Shown: piece by piece, positions 46,977 through 58,704 of the stretch | Layout of the letters: every line of letters begins with the position of its first letter | Numbering within the stretch: position 1 is the stretch's first letter | NCBI GenBank assembly: GCA_015178975.1 | Contig: WHVD01000033.1 | Coordinates: 682,001-746,000, forward strand | From: Hysterangium stoloniferum | Lineage: Eukaryota; Basidiomycota; Agaricomycetes; Hysterangiales; Hysterangiaceae | Length of the DNA: 64,000 nucleotides | Direction of reading: 5' to 3' | Notes under the pieces: model-generated | What the model saw: the letters and a program-made list of their open reading frames with translations, nothing else | What the model was told of the DNA's origin: nothing | Databases searched by the model: none | Program-made: the position numbers and the translations under genes

Positions 46977-48043
46977 GCCATAAACAATGAGCTGTTGGGC
47001 GACGATGCCTGAATAGGCAGGAACCCCAGTGCACAGTCCATCACATGAATGGCACTCGGATGGCTGATCTATGTTATTCGTTCTTTATTGGACCCTTTTT
47101 TTGCCAACCTGTGCTGAAGTGCCACGCTCATCCTTTACTCAGCTGCCAATATGTAATGTACCTATCTATGATTCTGATACATAACGGTCGTATTTGCAAT
47201 GGAAGCTTGTTTTGTCCCGGCCAGCGCCTACATTATTGTGTGAACCTGGTTGAGTAGAGTTCTCATTGGGAGTGGGCTATTTGACTTAGTATTTGGGTGC
47301 TTCAAACGGACTACAGTATACAGAGGGTATTTATGGAAGGCATATCGAACGCTTAAGGTGCCTGAGCTGCCAACCTAGTCCTGCTTATAACAGAGAAACG
47401 GTTACTAAAGGCAGCCACAAGTATTTAATAACGTTCATCGATGGACATGGCGTTAACGGTTTATCATTAACAGTGACTCGATTGAAACTTAGTGACCAGT
47501 GGGCAAAGATTATCCAAATAGATCAACATCTAAAGCATGTTCGGGCACTCCGCTTTCATTTGCACATAGCACTGCATGCCATCGTATGCTTAAATGATTG
47601 GCCGCTCTCGATCATCCACTTTGGCAAATGTTCTGGAAACCCCAATGTAGTTCAAGGTGTTCCGTGAGCCATGAATACATTGCCGAGGACCGAATAGGTA
47701 GATCACAACTACGTCTTCCTAATACCCTCATATGATATCTTACACGTAAGCTTCCTGTCAAGAATATCCCTGTGATTTCTATGTTGTCTATTCTTGAATT
47801 TTCAGCTTTCTAAAATAATCGGCTAACTCATAGAGACTTAGAATGAGGGGATGTGTTTTTGAAGAATATGATAATGTTTCTGGAGTCTGAACTATGCGGA
47901 AATGATATGCACTGTGGCTGCCAATGAGTCGGATCCCGTTGCACATGTTATTGTTGAAACTCCGTGCAGTCTTGCTGGTGACAAGGCTTCGACATACGCA
48001 TTCTCAAACTTCTATCCTAGAACTCAATTTTCTTTAATGTGAC
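46977..48043. other. Intergenic, nothing recognised
   Basis: No recognisable gene. The longest plus-strand frame (47293-47667) lacks any known domain. Confidence 0.45.
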
Positions 48044-49515
48044 ATGTCTACGATTGGGCATACCATACCGCCCGAACATTTAAACGGGCGACTTTCTCCT
48101 AGATTGGCATTAAGGCTAAACTTGAAAGATTCAAACCTCCTCTCGATACTCGCTGAAGAATGCCTGTTCCTACAACTGTACGAAAACGAAATAAACGACG
48201 ATCTTCGTCTCATGATAGCCTCTCTTCTCTAAAAAGCGGTCAATTTTTGGCGTTTGGAAAGCTCGTTGCTGCCATCGAGAATGTCTCCTCGGATGAGAAT
48301 ACTTACAAGCAGGCGAGATGCCTCAGAGGAGCCCCTGCTCAAGCAATGGCCGATAATATCCATAGGGTTAGCATTTTGAACTCAGATATAAGGTCGGCCT
48401 GACCATAATAAATGAATTTTAGTTTCTAGTCATGCATAGATCTGGGGAAAAGCATCCACCACCAGTCGCTAAACGTAGGGAGAAATGTTTCAATATCCAA
48501 CGGAAATTAGTTGTAGAGGGCGATGTTTTGCCTTCGCAATTGTTGCTCCAAAACGTCGTCGACATCAGTGCCCATCCTGTTCAACAGGGTGGATTTTCCA
48601 ACGTCCATCATGCGAAATACAACGGTGCCGAGGTTGCGGTTAAACGGAGTAGAATATACACACATGACAAGGAAAAAGACAAAAAACTCAAGGTAATCTT
48701 GGCTCTTCACGAATTAAAAATAATAATCCTACTCTACGACAGACGTGGAAAAAGGAAATCGTAACTTGGTCTTACCTCTCCCATAAAAATATACTTGACT
48801 TCATCGGCGTCTTTCATATGGAGGAAGATCATCCATTCTACTGCATGATATCAAGTTGGATGCACCACGGGACTATTATGTCATATCTAAGAAAGGAAGA
48901 ACATGCAAACTGTAATAGGTTGATATTGGTAGCGCTGAATTTTCGTTTGCTTTTGACTTGCCAATGAGCTAACGCAAACAATGTCAGATCCATCAACTGG
49001 TGGAGGCAATTGTGTACTTGCACACTCTTGAGCCACCCCATGCACACGGCGATATAAAAGGGGTGAGCCATCTTAGCACTGGTCAACACACATCTTCTAA
49101 AGCAACTCAGGCCAATGTACTTATTGACCAAGATGGAAACGTGAAGGTTTCAGACTTGGGTTTATCATCTAAAAATTGGAATATTGCCACCACACTCTCT
49201 ACTGGCTTGGAGCTGGGATCACTACGATGGATGGCCCCGGAGCGACACATGGGAGAATCTGCTGGCAAACGTACACTTGAAAGTGACATATGGTCTCTTG
49301 GGATGACTATTCTGGAGATTTTGACGGGTTCTCTTCCTTATCCCAGAGATAATGACATAATGGTTGTGAATCGCATCGACAAAAAAGAATTACCTACTCG
49401 TCCTGGTCTTGATGTCGAGGAACGAGGCTTGACAGATTCACTCTGGGAGCTAATGACTCGCTGCTGGCACTATTGCCCCCAAGAACGGCCAACGGCTGCG
49501 TTCATGGAGGAATAA
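48044..49515 (+). CDS. TKL-type protein kinase (gene 1 of tandem pair)
   Basis: N-terminal part (MSTIGHTIPPEHLNG) resembles that of the kinase at 52.4 kb, then a helical exon (LVAAIENVSSDENTYKQARC), then the kinase: GGFSNVHHAKYNGAEVAVKR (Gly-rich loop and VAVK lysine), NILDFIGVFHMEEDHPFYCM, MHHGTIMSYLRKEEH, PPHAHGDIKG|ANVLID (catalytic loop with HGD), VSDLGLS for DFG, LGSLRWMAPERHMGE (APE), SDIWSLGMTILEILTGSLPY and CWHYCPQERPTAAFMEE. Introns at 48694, 48943, 49061 and elsewhere are GT..AG. The Asp-Leu-Gly in place of DFG is seen in some active kinases. A TAA at 49513-49515 ends the frame; the same frame continues LRLLSQSF, so the stop may be a mutation that separates the kinase from the KH part downstream. 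The first exons are uncertain. Confidence 0.83.
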
Positions 49516-49925
49516 TTGCGATTACTCTCCCAAAGCTTCAAACCAACCGGTCTGTGCACCGTGAGCTTTCTTAATCTCCGTATTTTCCACCAGATGACCG
49601 CTGAGGCTTCAACCCTAACAGAAAGAGATATCTATTCCGCAGGTTTTGCTCGATAATGTCATAGCCAAGTGCGAGGGGATGGCGATTGCGATAAACCCTG
49701 GCCTTAGGAAGCCTAATATGAATATTAACGGGGATAGGTCCATCACCTTGGTACCCATAAGTTTCAAGTTAGCAACTGCATCTTTTGATTAAAGCGACGT
49801 ATAGACAATACGGGGTACAGCTAATTCAGTCGCGTCGGCTCGACATACAATACAAACACTATTGAAAAATGTAGAGATGGATTTCTTGCGTCCTGTATGT
49901 TAAAGTTGATATTTTTTTTTCACAG

Positions 49926-51493
49926 CATGTCACTCCGGAACACAACAGACTCTTGTTGCCGCTTCAAGAAATAACATGTCGTATATCAAAAATACATTAC
50001 GGCTCTCTGATTGGATGTAAGCGATGTCGGATATCGCCCTTCGAGAAACAGTACTCTGTGAAGGTGACATTTCCTTTAAAAAATTCACCCAGCGATACAG
50101 TCAAGATAAAGGGTCGCAATAGGGAAAAGATGCTTGAAGCTAGAGAATGTCTGCAAGAGATGGAGCGCGTACGTCTGCACCGTCTAGTCATTGATATTCA
50201 GGTTTTCGCTCATTGGCATTGTGCAATTATAGTTAATAAAGGATAAGACTAGTGAGATTGTCAGAAGCGAGAAAAGCTTTATGGTTCCGTTACATGTGGC
50301 GCATGTTGTGCACGGTATCACCGAGAATCTCTATCACTCACCGCTTGAAGAGCTCAACGTGAACCTCGATTCTGGAGAGATAGCGATGTCCGGTCCTTCA
50401 GATGGAGTAAAAATAGCCGAAGAACGTATTCGAGAGATTGAACGGGAGGTCGAAGAGGTTTCCATCGATACCTTTTTCTACGAGTTATTCAAACTGGATA
50501 AAAACAAACAATTCTGGTCAGAAATAGTTAAACGGTGTACAAAACCTGGCTCTTTCCCCGAGGTTTTAGAGCTGTAAGTCTCTTCTGACGAAGTGAAAGT
50601 GAATTGACACAGATCTAATATTGTTTAGTCTGCCCGATAGATTAATACTTCGTGGCAACTTCCCGCCTGTTCGCGACGAATTGGAGCGCTTGATGCGTAT
50701 TGGTCACACTCACGTAACAGGCAAAAGGATCAGTGTTTCCCTTCAAAAGTGTCTATTCGACGAACATGGGCGGCTTGTGGATGATCTCGAGGCTCGATTG
50801 AGAGTGGCGGTTTATTTACCCAGCTCCGGGGCATATGGCAACATTGATATGCCTGACAATATGCACCGATATCTCTCGGATGTCCCTCCTGAGGAGGTTG
50901 TTAAATTGGTTGGCGATACCCGCGAAGCTTGCAACGAGGCACGGAATATCCTTGAAGTAACATTTATTTTTCACGATCAGATGATTGAATTACTCATGCT
51001 TGGCCAGGATTGGATTAAAAAAATGCTCACTAATGTGGTTTCAAAAAGATATACTATCCCAGAAGTTCTCTATATGCCCTTGAAGTTTAAAATGGCTAAG
51101 AAGTTTAGCGGTGCCGTTGATGTAGATTCTGCGCCTCCCCAAACTACCCAGTCTTTTACTTCTCTACTTGGACATGTTACAAAATCTGGCACAGGATGGT
51201 CGATCCGTGAAAGGGATTTAAACATCCCCTTAGTTCCACATGATATCAGACTTGCCGCAGATACGATCGAACATCGAGTCGCTGCTGGGGAGTACCTCCA
51301 AGATCTCGTTTACTCCCTTGCTTGGAGGATTGGAGTCTTTCAGCTTGAACCGGATAACATTCTTAGTCTGAACCCCAATATTGAACTTCTCAATGCAGAA
51401 CATGAGATGCTATATTTTGATATACAAGAGAGTTCACGGCAGGCGATAATAACCGGTAATGCCTGTTTCCAAAGCCGGATGTGCATACGCTGA
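49926..51493 (+). CDS. KH-domain (vigilin-like) region of gene 1
   Basis: Several exons encoding KH-type RNA-binding repeats. The first KH (HVTPEHN, KIHYGSLIGCKRCRI, KQYSVKVTFPLKNSPSDTVK, IKGRNREKMLEARECLQEM) has the fold pattern, but its GxxG loop reads GCKR. A second repeat (AHVVHGITENLYHSPLEELN, GEIAMSGPSDGVKIAEERIR) and a third (RVAVYLPSSGAYGNIDMPDN, VVKLVGDTREACNEARNIL) follow. A Glu-rich helix and a C-terminal domain of unknown fold (to 51493) end the protein. Every block has a counterpart in the same order in the gene at 52.4-56.1 kb, where kinase and KH parts join in one frame, so this is probably the second half of gene 1, cut off by the stop at 49513. Confidence 0.65.
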
Positions 51494-52414
51494 TTGCGAC
51501 GCATATTAGGTTACAGCACAAACGACGTGGAAATGGGTATTCAACGGATCCAAACCATGCTGTTGACTTCGAAGTGAGCCTGGTCGCAAGCTCGATCAGA
51601 TCTCACGGTCGGGGTCGAATTTCGACCAAACTCGCAGCGGAACTGATATTAATGACTTAGGGTGTACTATGGTTGTTTTTTTTTTGAAAATATTTATTTT
51701 TTACGACCTCTGTGTAGTGTATCCACATGCCTATGTAATTATGTAATTATCTTTTATGCCTCGTCAACTTAGCAATTTTACTTGGTCATCAATCTAAATC
51801 AACCTGGGTGCTCAGAAGGTATGATTTGAAGAGTAAAAAAATTAAAACACCTTGAAGTTCATTTCCGCTCACTAATGCCTTCGTCATCCATTTTTTATCT
51901 TGATAAGTTAATTATTTACTCTCATGAAATAGCATACATTGGCACCAATAGCCTCCTCCCAACATCTGTGACGAAGAATCAAGAGTGGCTCGGATGCGGT
52001 ACTGCCACCCTGCCAGTTAATTTACGATACTAGTGAGGTACTTATAGGTAAAACGGATGGCGTTTTCCTAGCGTTCGTCTTCCAATTATTTCTAGACATC
52101 CTAATCCATCTCTATTTGAAATGCAAACAGGCGCACGTGTTTGTAGGTCCCCTCCTCAGGCTATACTTGGATTTGAAGGGCACGTTGCACTGTATCACAG
52201 GAGCACGGTCATATTCGAGGAGTTCTTCCGCGCTCTGCGGCAATGAGGCTTCCACTTTAGCATTTGCAGTGCACGAGGTGGGGATATAATAAACGATTAT
52301 GAACGACTGCTTGACATTTGTAACTCCTCACTGGCAGGTCGTAAGTTGTTGTTAATAGCCTTATGGGCACCGCTGCCGTGTAACCGATTATCTCGTCTTT
52401 GTTTCAGCGTCGAA
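51494..52414. other. Intergenic between the two kinase-KH genes
   Basis: No gene. It contains the 3' end of gene 1 and the promoter of gene 2. Confidence 0.5.
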
Positions 52415-55400
52415 ATGTCTCAAAAACCCAATACATGTGTTCCCAAGCATATTGATTTTGCAAACTACCCTTCAATTTCCATTGTGCGCTCGGATCTCCA
52501 GGATGCTTTGGAGCATCCGCGGATACAGCTGAATCTGGTGCATTGGTCTCGTGGCAGTTTACTATTCTTATTAATAATAACATACAGTGTCAGTTCAAAC
52601 GTGTCTTGCACACGTTGAATAAAGCTATTTCTTCCTCTCCAAAATCGTGTGTGCTACCTTCAAATACTTCGATGGTATTATTGACATCCTCCAAGGGAGG
52701 GAGTTCTGCGTCGTTTTTGGGTTAATTGTGAAACCTGGAAACGTGCAAGTCTCTTGGAAAGTCTCGTGAGATCACCCGGAGAGATGGCGCAGTTTGAATG
52801 TGATAATCTGATTGTATGAGCTTATTCATCCTTCCATCTTTCGAATAAAGATTTGAAACGCATGGCAGGGTTCAAGACATAATGAATTGTTATTATCAGA
52901 GCCGTCTAACGATGATCATGAAAAAGAAATACGGCTCGTCATGGCTGCGGTTGATGATATTCTTTCGGCGGGAAAGCTACGAGCGCAAGTTTGGGATCTC
53001 AAGGGTCAGAGTGCCGAGTACTTTCTGACCCATCTTCAGAAGGTATAGATCGACGTCAAGGCATCCGTCATTATAGGGACTTAGTCCATCGATTCTAGAT
53101 ATTAGATCATGACCAAACTCACCATAATTCCGAGTTCCGAGAAATGCGTATCAACGCGCTACGAAGGCTTGCCATCGAGGCTGAGACTCTGCCCGCATCG
53201 CTCCTCCTCAAAGATTATATCCTTCAGGATTCAACTCAACCGGAAGCAACTGGAGGATTTGCTACCGTGTACAAAGGGACATGGCGTGAAACCCAAGTAG
53301 CCGTGAAATATCCGCACTTCAAAAGCCCAGACGATGTGGTTGCTCGAAAGGTACCTCTGGATAACAAGTTTACCACGGTCTCTTACATTCTCCTTATTTA
53401 GCAGATCCGACGAGAGATGCTGCTTTTGCGTCAACTCGACCATCCCAACATTTTATCGGTTCTGGGGATAGTTGAAGAGAAACACCGCGATGGTTTGGTC
53501 TCAAAGTGGATGCCGCACGGAACTATTATGCAGTTTTTAAAGGATCATCCAGATTATTCAAAGCTAGATCTGGTATGTAGTGATGCTTATATTCGTAATA
53601 ATATTGTCATCTGTCTAGCTTTCACACGTGGCAGAAGGTCTAGTGTACCTCCATAAGCATCGACCTGCTGTCGTCCATGGTGATCTCAAAGGCGTGAGTC
53701 ATTCTTGTCAACTCTGACATTGTATATGAAGCCAGTCTACAGAGCAATATATTCGTGGATATCGGCGCTGACGGCAAGATCAAGGCAGTTGTAGGGGATT
53801 TCGGTGTGTCGCAAATGATATACACCATTGCTAGAACGAAGAGAACTACTGTATCTGGAGGTGGTTCATTACCGTGGAGGGCTCCAGAGCTTGTTAACGA
53901 AAATGGAGATCCTACATTTCAGAGCGACGTGTATTCTTTTGGCATGCTCGTTCAGGAAGTTATGACCGGACGGCCACCTTATGCAGAACGATCCCTGAAA
54001 CAACTCGTTTCAGCCATAACAAATAACGAGTTTCCCACATCTGGGACCGAAGTATCCAATGACCTTCGGCAGCTTTTGATAAAATGTTGGAGTGCTGTAC
54101 CGGATAATCGACCTGATATTAAACAAGTTGCGAAAGAAATTACTCGCATCTTACATAGGGTAACTACCCACTTGTTTGGGCGATTGTCAAAATTTGACTT
54201 GCCTACTTTTTCAAGCCGGAAATAATTGTTCTACTTCCAACATCGCTTGTGGATCCTATCATCACTCCCGAGGATGCACCCTGGAAGGCAATGGATGTCA
54301 AGCTCACTAAATTGAAAGGTTTTGTAGAGCGCGATGGCATCAAATACACGAATATTTGTGTAAGATTATTCCTCTTTAACGTCAGACAAACGTATTTAGG
54401 AAGTTGAAGATTACAGGCAGCCCGCCGTCCGCATCAAAAGCTAAAGCCTGGCTGGAAAAGATGGTAGAATCACTCGTAAGTCAATACATGAGAGGTAATT
54501 TGGGTAAAAAACGTAACGCTGGGTCCATGCACAGAATAAAATTGATATCACTACTGAAATGAAAGTGGATAGGAGGTTTTATGGGTTAATCGTTGGCGAA
54601 AAGGGGGCCAATGTAAAGCGGCTCAAGAACCACCATTTGGTCCAAATTACTATTCCGCCAATGGATTCTGAAAACGATGTCATAAAAATCCAAGGGCAAC
54701 CCAGTTCAGTCGATGCTGCCAAAAAAGATATACAGAAGGTGGGTTTATTATTTTATTTTCTTCCATTTTCCGGATTTCAACACGCTTGTTCGTTTAGACT
54801 GTATACTGCGCAATGAGGTCAAACTGTATCCTCAATATATCTCCTCGGGCGGCCAAGCTTGTTCATGAACGGCTCGAACAAATAACCCCGTTTCTACGTG
54901 ATGTCGCTGTCGACATTGGGCATGGTACCATAACCATGCGTGGACATTCGAAGGGGGTGGATCGAGCTAAGCAAGCGATACTGGCCATCGAAGAGGATGT
55001 GTCTAAGGAGATTATTATTGATGTTATTTTGGATGACTTCACCCAAGGACTGATCAAGGGGGATCCAAATTTTTTAGAAGATATGAAAGAACGATGTTTA
55101 GAGCCTGACGAGTCGGTAGAATCAATATTGTGAGTTACTTATAACCTATCGAAGATGTACTTATCTACTTATCGTTTCCTTCCAAAGATCCTCAAATGTA
55201 CTGAAGCTAATTGGTTCACCGAAGAATACAGCGGTGCTGCAGAAAGAACTTCGGGAATTCATGTCCTTGGGCCGTGCATGTGTCCTTGGGAAACGAGTCG
55301 CAGCACATCGACATGGCTCATTGCTAGCGAAAGATGAGAAACTTATTGAACAGATCAGGCAGCACGCCCATGTTATGGTTTACTTCCCGTGTTCTGGAGG

Positions 55401-56118
55401 GTATAGTGCTCTGGATATGCCAAAAAATATGGATTCTCTTCGCCATCGTGATGTGCCTTGTGAGGATATCGTAAAAATTGTTGGGCGTACTGTTGAGGAA
55501 TGTGAGATGGGTTATGATTTTCTCAGTGTGAGTCGACTCTGAAAACAAAGTACATGCAACACTGATATTCTTCAGGCTCGAGTGGAAAGGCAAAGAGAAA
55601 AGGAACAGGAACAGGAAAAGGAAACAATGAATAGGATATACATGTTTCCGGCGTGTTTAAACAATCTAGTGCGAAAGCAGATCAGTCCTATGTTCAATAC
55701 TCTGGGAGTAAGCATAGAGTCAACATCACTAATCATACCACATCCTATACTCTCGTTTGTGTCCGATGATCCAGAGCTCGCAGTGTCATCTGGAAAAGGA
55801 TGGACAATTAACAAAAGACCCTCCTGGTCCACGGATGTTTTCAAGATTACACTACCAATGTGCCAGTGGTTAGTGAGCGCCAAGTCATCACCAGCATACG
55901 CTGAAGCGGACAAGGAGCTTCGCCGAGTTATAGGGTATGCTTGGCGGTTTATCGGAGTCGTGTCTCTTCAAAACATTGCTCAAGTCAATCTTCTGAGAGA
56001 GTCAGTCGCTGTATCGGATATCGCAAACGGTGCTAATATATCATTTGAAATAATTGAGGATAACGCGTCTCGTCAGATGAACATTGGGGGTACGGTTTTC
56101 TTCAAACTCATCAGATGA
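52415..56118 (+). CDS. TKL protein kinase fused to KH domains (gene 2)
   Basis: Starts MSQKPNTCVPKHIDFANYP, then exon IRLVMAAVDDILSAGKLRAQ, and the kinase: GGFATVYKGTWRETQVAVKY (Gly-rich loop, Lys), LLLRQLDHPNILSVLGIVEE, AAVVHGDLKG-type loop (PAVVHGDLKG|SNIFVD), AVVGDFGVSQMIY (DFG), GSLPWRAPELVNENG (APE), SDVYSFGMLVQEVMTGRPPY, CWSAVPDNRPDIKQVAKEI. The kinase runs straight on: intron 54160 to about 54211 joins ILHR to PEIIVLLPTSLVDPII in frame, without a stop. KH repeats follow: LKITGSPPSASKAKAWLEKM; RRFYGLIVGEKGANVKRLKN with a perfect GxxG loop (GEKG) and IKIQGQPSSVDAAKKDIQK; VAVDIGHGTITMRGHSKGVD; HVMVYFPCSGGYSALDMPKN, VKIVGRTVEECEMGYDFLS. The C-terminal 170 residues match gene 1 and no domain I know. 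Stop at 56116-56118. Role unknown; RNA-linked signalling is inference. Confidence 0.78.
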
Positions 56119-57974
56119 AGTTTCTGATATGATTACTTATTAAATTGCTAGGGTCCTCGAGGGGAAAGTTAGAATCCTTCATTGCAATGGTGGTTTCTTT
56201 GGTGGAAAACCTCGAATAATAGATGAATATTCCAGGGTAGCACGAAAACTGTAATATATCTTACACTGCTAGTAGCCAGTATGGTATTCGGCGGTTGTAG
56301 AATAAGTACATATGTATTAATGGGTACTCATCAATGAATGCAAAATAGGAATATTACGGGATGCGATCCAATCTTAAAACAAGGGAGTTCGGTTGTCTGT
56401 AAGGTATACGGCATCGTCTACATCCACATTACACCCTCTGGCTGACACCTGCTCACAATTGACTCCCAGTCGAAGAGGAGGATAAGATTCTGTGCAGATA
56501 AACCTGGGTGTACTTGCCTTGCGGGGAGGGGGTGCCCTCAAACGGGGTTCGGGAATGAGACGATCCTAACGTGAAGCTTGTCATCCCCATTTGTCTGCTC
56601 AGTAACAGAGAACAATGGAGACGCGAGCTTCGCCTCACCCTTACTTGATGCCTTACTAGCGCCATCACCACCGTACTGCAACCAGAAAACCTTGCCTCAA
56701 CAGCTGTGCTATCTCGCCATGACTATATCTCACTTGGGCTCGTGGGGGTGTAGGTGAGGTTTGGGCGGAATTGAGAGTGGGAAGGACAGAGACCTGAGGA
56801 ACGTGGACTTTCGTGGAAGGTGGCATAGGGGGCGGAGAGTAAAGGGGGTAGCATTGTGGTGAGCAGTGTGTGGACGGTATGAGCTAGCATTGGGGTAGTT
56901 GCATTTGCGGGTTGCAGTCGTGACGTGAATGTGAAAAAAAAAAGTGTTATGTACGTAATGCTCATGAAAGGGTGGGATAACAACATGTGCACGATTCAAG
57001 AGGTACGTAGGTGATATCTTCCAAGACGGAGTGTGAGTATATGGGAGGGGGGAGCAGCGCATCTAAGGCAAAGACTTCAGGTTTAAAGCCCTGTCTTATT
57101 AAGCGCCATTGTACGGCTTATGAGGTGACGCTGGCATTGGCGTTGGCGTTAGGACTGGAATGTGAGTGAGAGGGGACAAAGTTGGCGGTGGTATGGAGAT
57201 GTTCCTCGTCCTACGACATGTGAACCGCAGCCGTGATAATGGCGAGGATCAAGAACTAGCAGATCGTTGTGGTGATGGAATCGATGTATGCTTGATAGCG
57301 AGATTGTTCTAAATGTGCTTGCAATAGGTGCTACAACATAGACTCTCCGTTGTAGACATCGCTTTGTGTACCAAATTGCATCTGTTCAATTACCAGTAAT
57401 TAGATACATGGGAGCTAGTATAAAGAAAACACCCACAATGTGTACTGAGTGCTTTTCTGTGCACGCTATAGAGCCTAAAAGCAGATAGACAGTATGGACG
57501 ACTTACGGTGATGTCATCTTTCGCGCGAGCAGGGCCGACGCGATGTTTGTAAGCTATGGCCTATACCAAAATGATTGAACGCAGTACATAAGATAACCAC
57601 GCTCTGGGTCAATCCAAACCGCCCAAGTAGAGTCCACGGCCCGAGCCGCCGCTCTGATCAAACATTAGGCATGACGGCCACCAATCTACTGTATAGCTAA
57701 TCATTTCCTTATATATTCTAGTACAAGAAGACTTTCACTCCCCCTGAAACCCCCCACCTCAACAACTCTAAGTATTTATCAAGATTATTGTTAGAAAAAA
57801 TCAATAAAAATACATTAAAGTATCAACCTAATAATACCTAATAATACATCTCTGCACACTGCCTCCTAGCAACCTTTAGGCTTACTAATCACACAGTAAA
57901 TCTATGTTGGATTGTGTAATGCTAACATTGTTTTCAGGGTCAGGTGGTGTAGTGGCAACCCCTTGCTATGTATA
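56119..57974. other. Long intergenic region, no gene seen
   Basis: About 1.85 kb between gene 2 and the Tc1 element. Minus-strand frames near 56.7-57.06 kb are Pro/His/Ser-rich and look non-coding. A short repeat GGCATTGGCGTTGGCGTTAG lies near 57132. No transposon end recognised before 57975. Confidence 0.5.
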
Positions 57975-58704
57975 CAGTGACCCAAAAAAGTGTCCAGATG
58001 TTTGGTGAAATTGGAAAGATGGGTTTACAGCTCCAGAAATAAAATAGATAAAATTCTGAATAAATCAGAGGTAAGAGGTATACATCTGACCTACATGATG
58101 ACATAAGCATGACATCATAGCTTTCCTTATCAGGAAAGTAGGAAATTAATAATGGACATGGTGCATCTGGACACTTAATTACTAGTTTTTACCAGTTTCA
58201 GTATTTAGTGTACCCCCCCTTAGCCTTTAGTACTGCAGCAACCCTTCTAGGCATGCTCTTGATCAATTCAAGGCATTTCTCCCTTGGAATACCCTCCCAT
58301 TCCACCTCCACTCTCTCCCAGAGCTCCAATATGCTCTTGGGTGCCTCAGGGTATGTTCCAAGCCTTCTCTTCAACTCCCACCATAAGTGTTCTATTGGAT
58401 TCAGGTCTGGAGACTGTGCAGGCCAGTCTAAAACCTCCACCTGATGGTCCTTGAACCAATCCTTGGCCAACTTGCAAGTGTGTTTAGGGTCATTGTCCTG
58501 CTGGAAGACAAACCTTTCCCTGTCCATCCCATAATACTCCACTGTTTTGAAGATATGTATAGTCCTCCAATATGTCCTTGTACATCTCCCCATCCATCCT
58601 CCCATCTATCTTGCACATGTACCCCACACCATGTGCTGTCATACATCCCCAAATCATTAGACTCCCCCCTCCAAATTTGATAGTTCCATTGATATGCTGC
58701 TGAG
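57975..58704 (-). mobile_element. Tc1/mariner element, transposase C-terminal half
   Basis: Outer end CAGTGACCCAAAAAAGTGTC directly follows TA (57973-57974), the Tc1 target dinucleotide. The minus strand encodes FVFQQDNDPKHTCKLAKDWF (second catalytic Asp), VLDWPAQSPDLNPIEHLWWE (third residue, Glu) and a C-terminal end at 58198. Further upstream codons (GTIKFGGGSLMIWGCM-like) lie in another frame, so a frameshift near 58560-58600 inactivates it. The element is interrupted at 58704 by a solo LTR and continues at 60004. Confidence 0.88.
58700..58704 (+). repeat. 5-bp target duplication (CTGAG), left
   Basis: CTGAG here and at 60004-60008 brackets the solo LTR, proving insertion into the Tc1 transposase gene. 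Confidence 0.85.

Noticed and set aside
56723..57062. Pro/His-rich minus-strand frames
   Set aside because: Compositional bias, no domain and no start or splice support.
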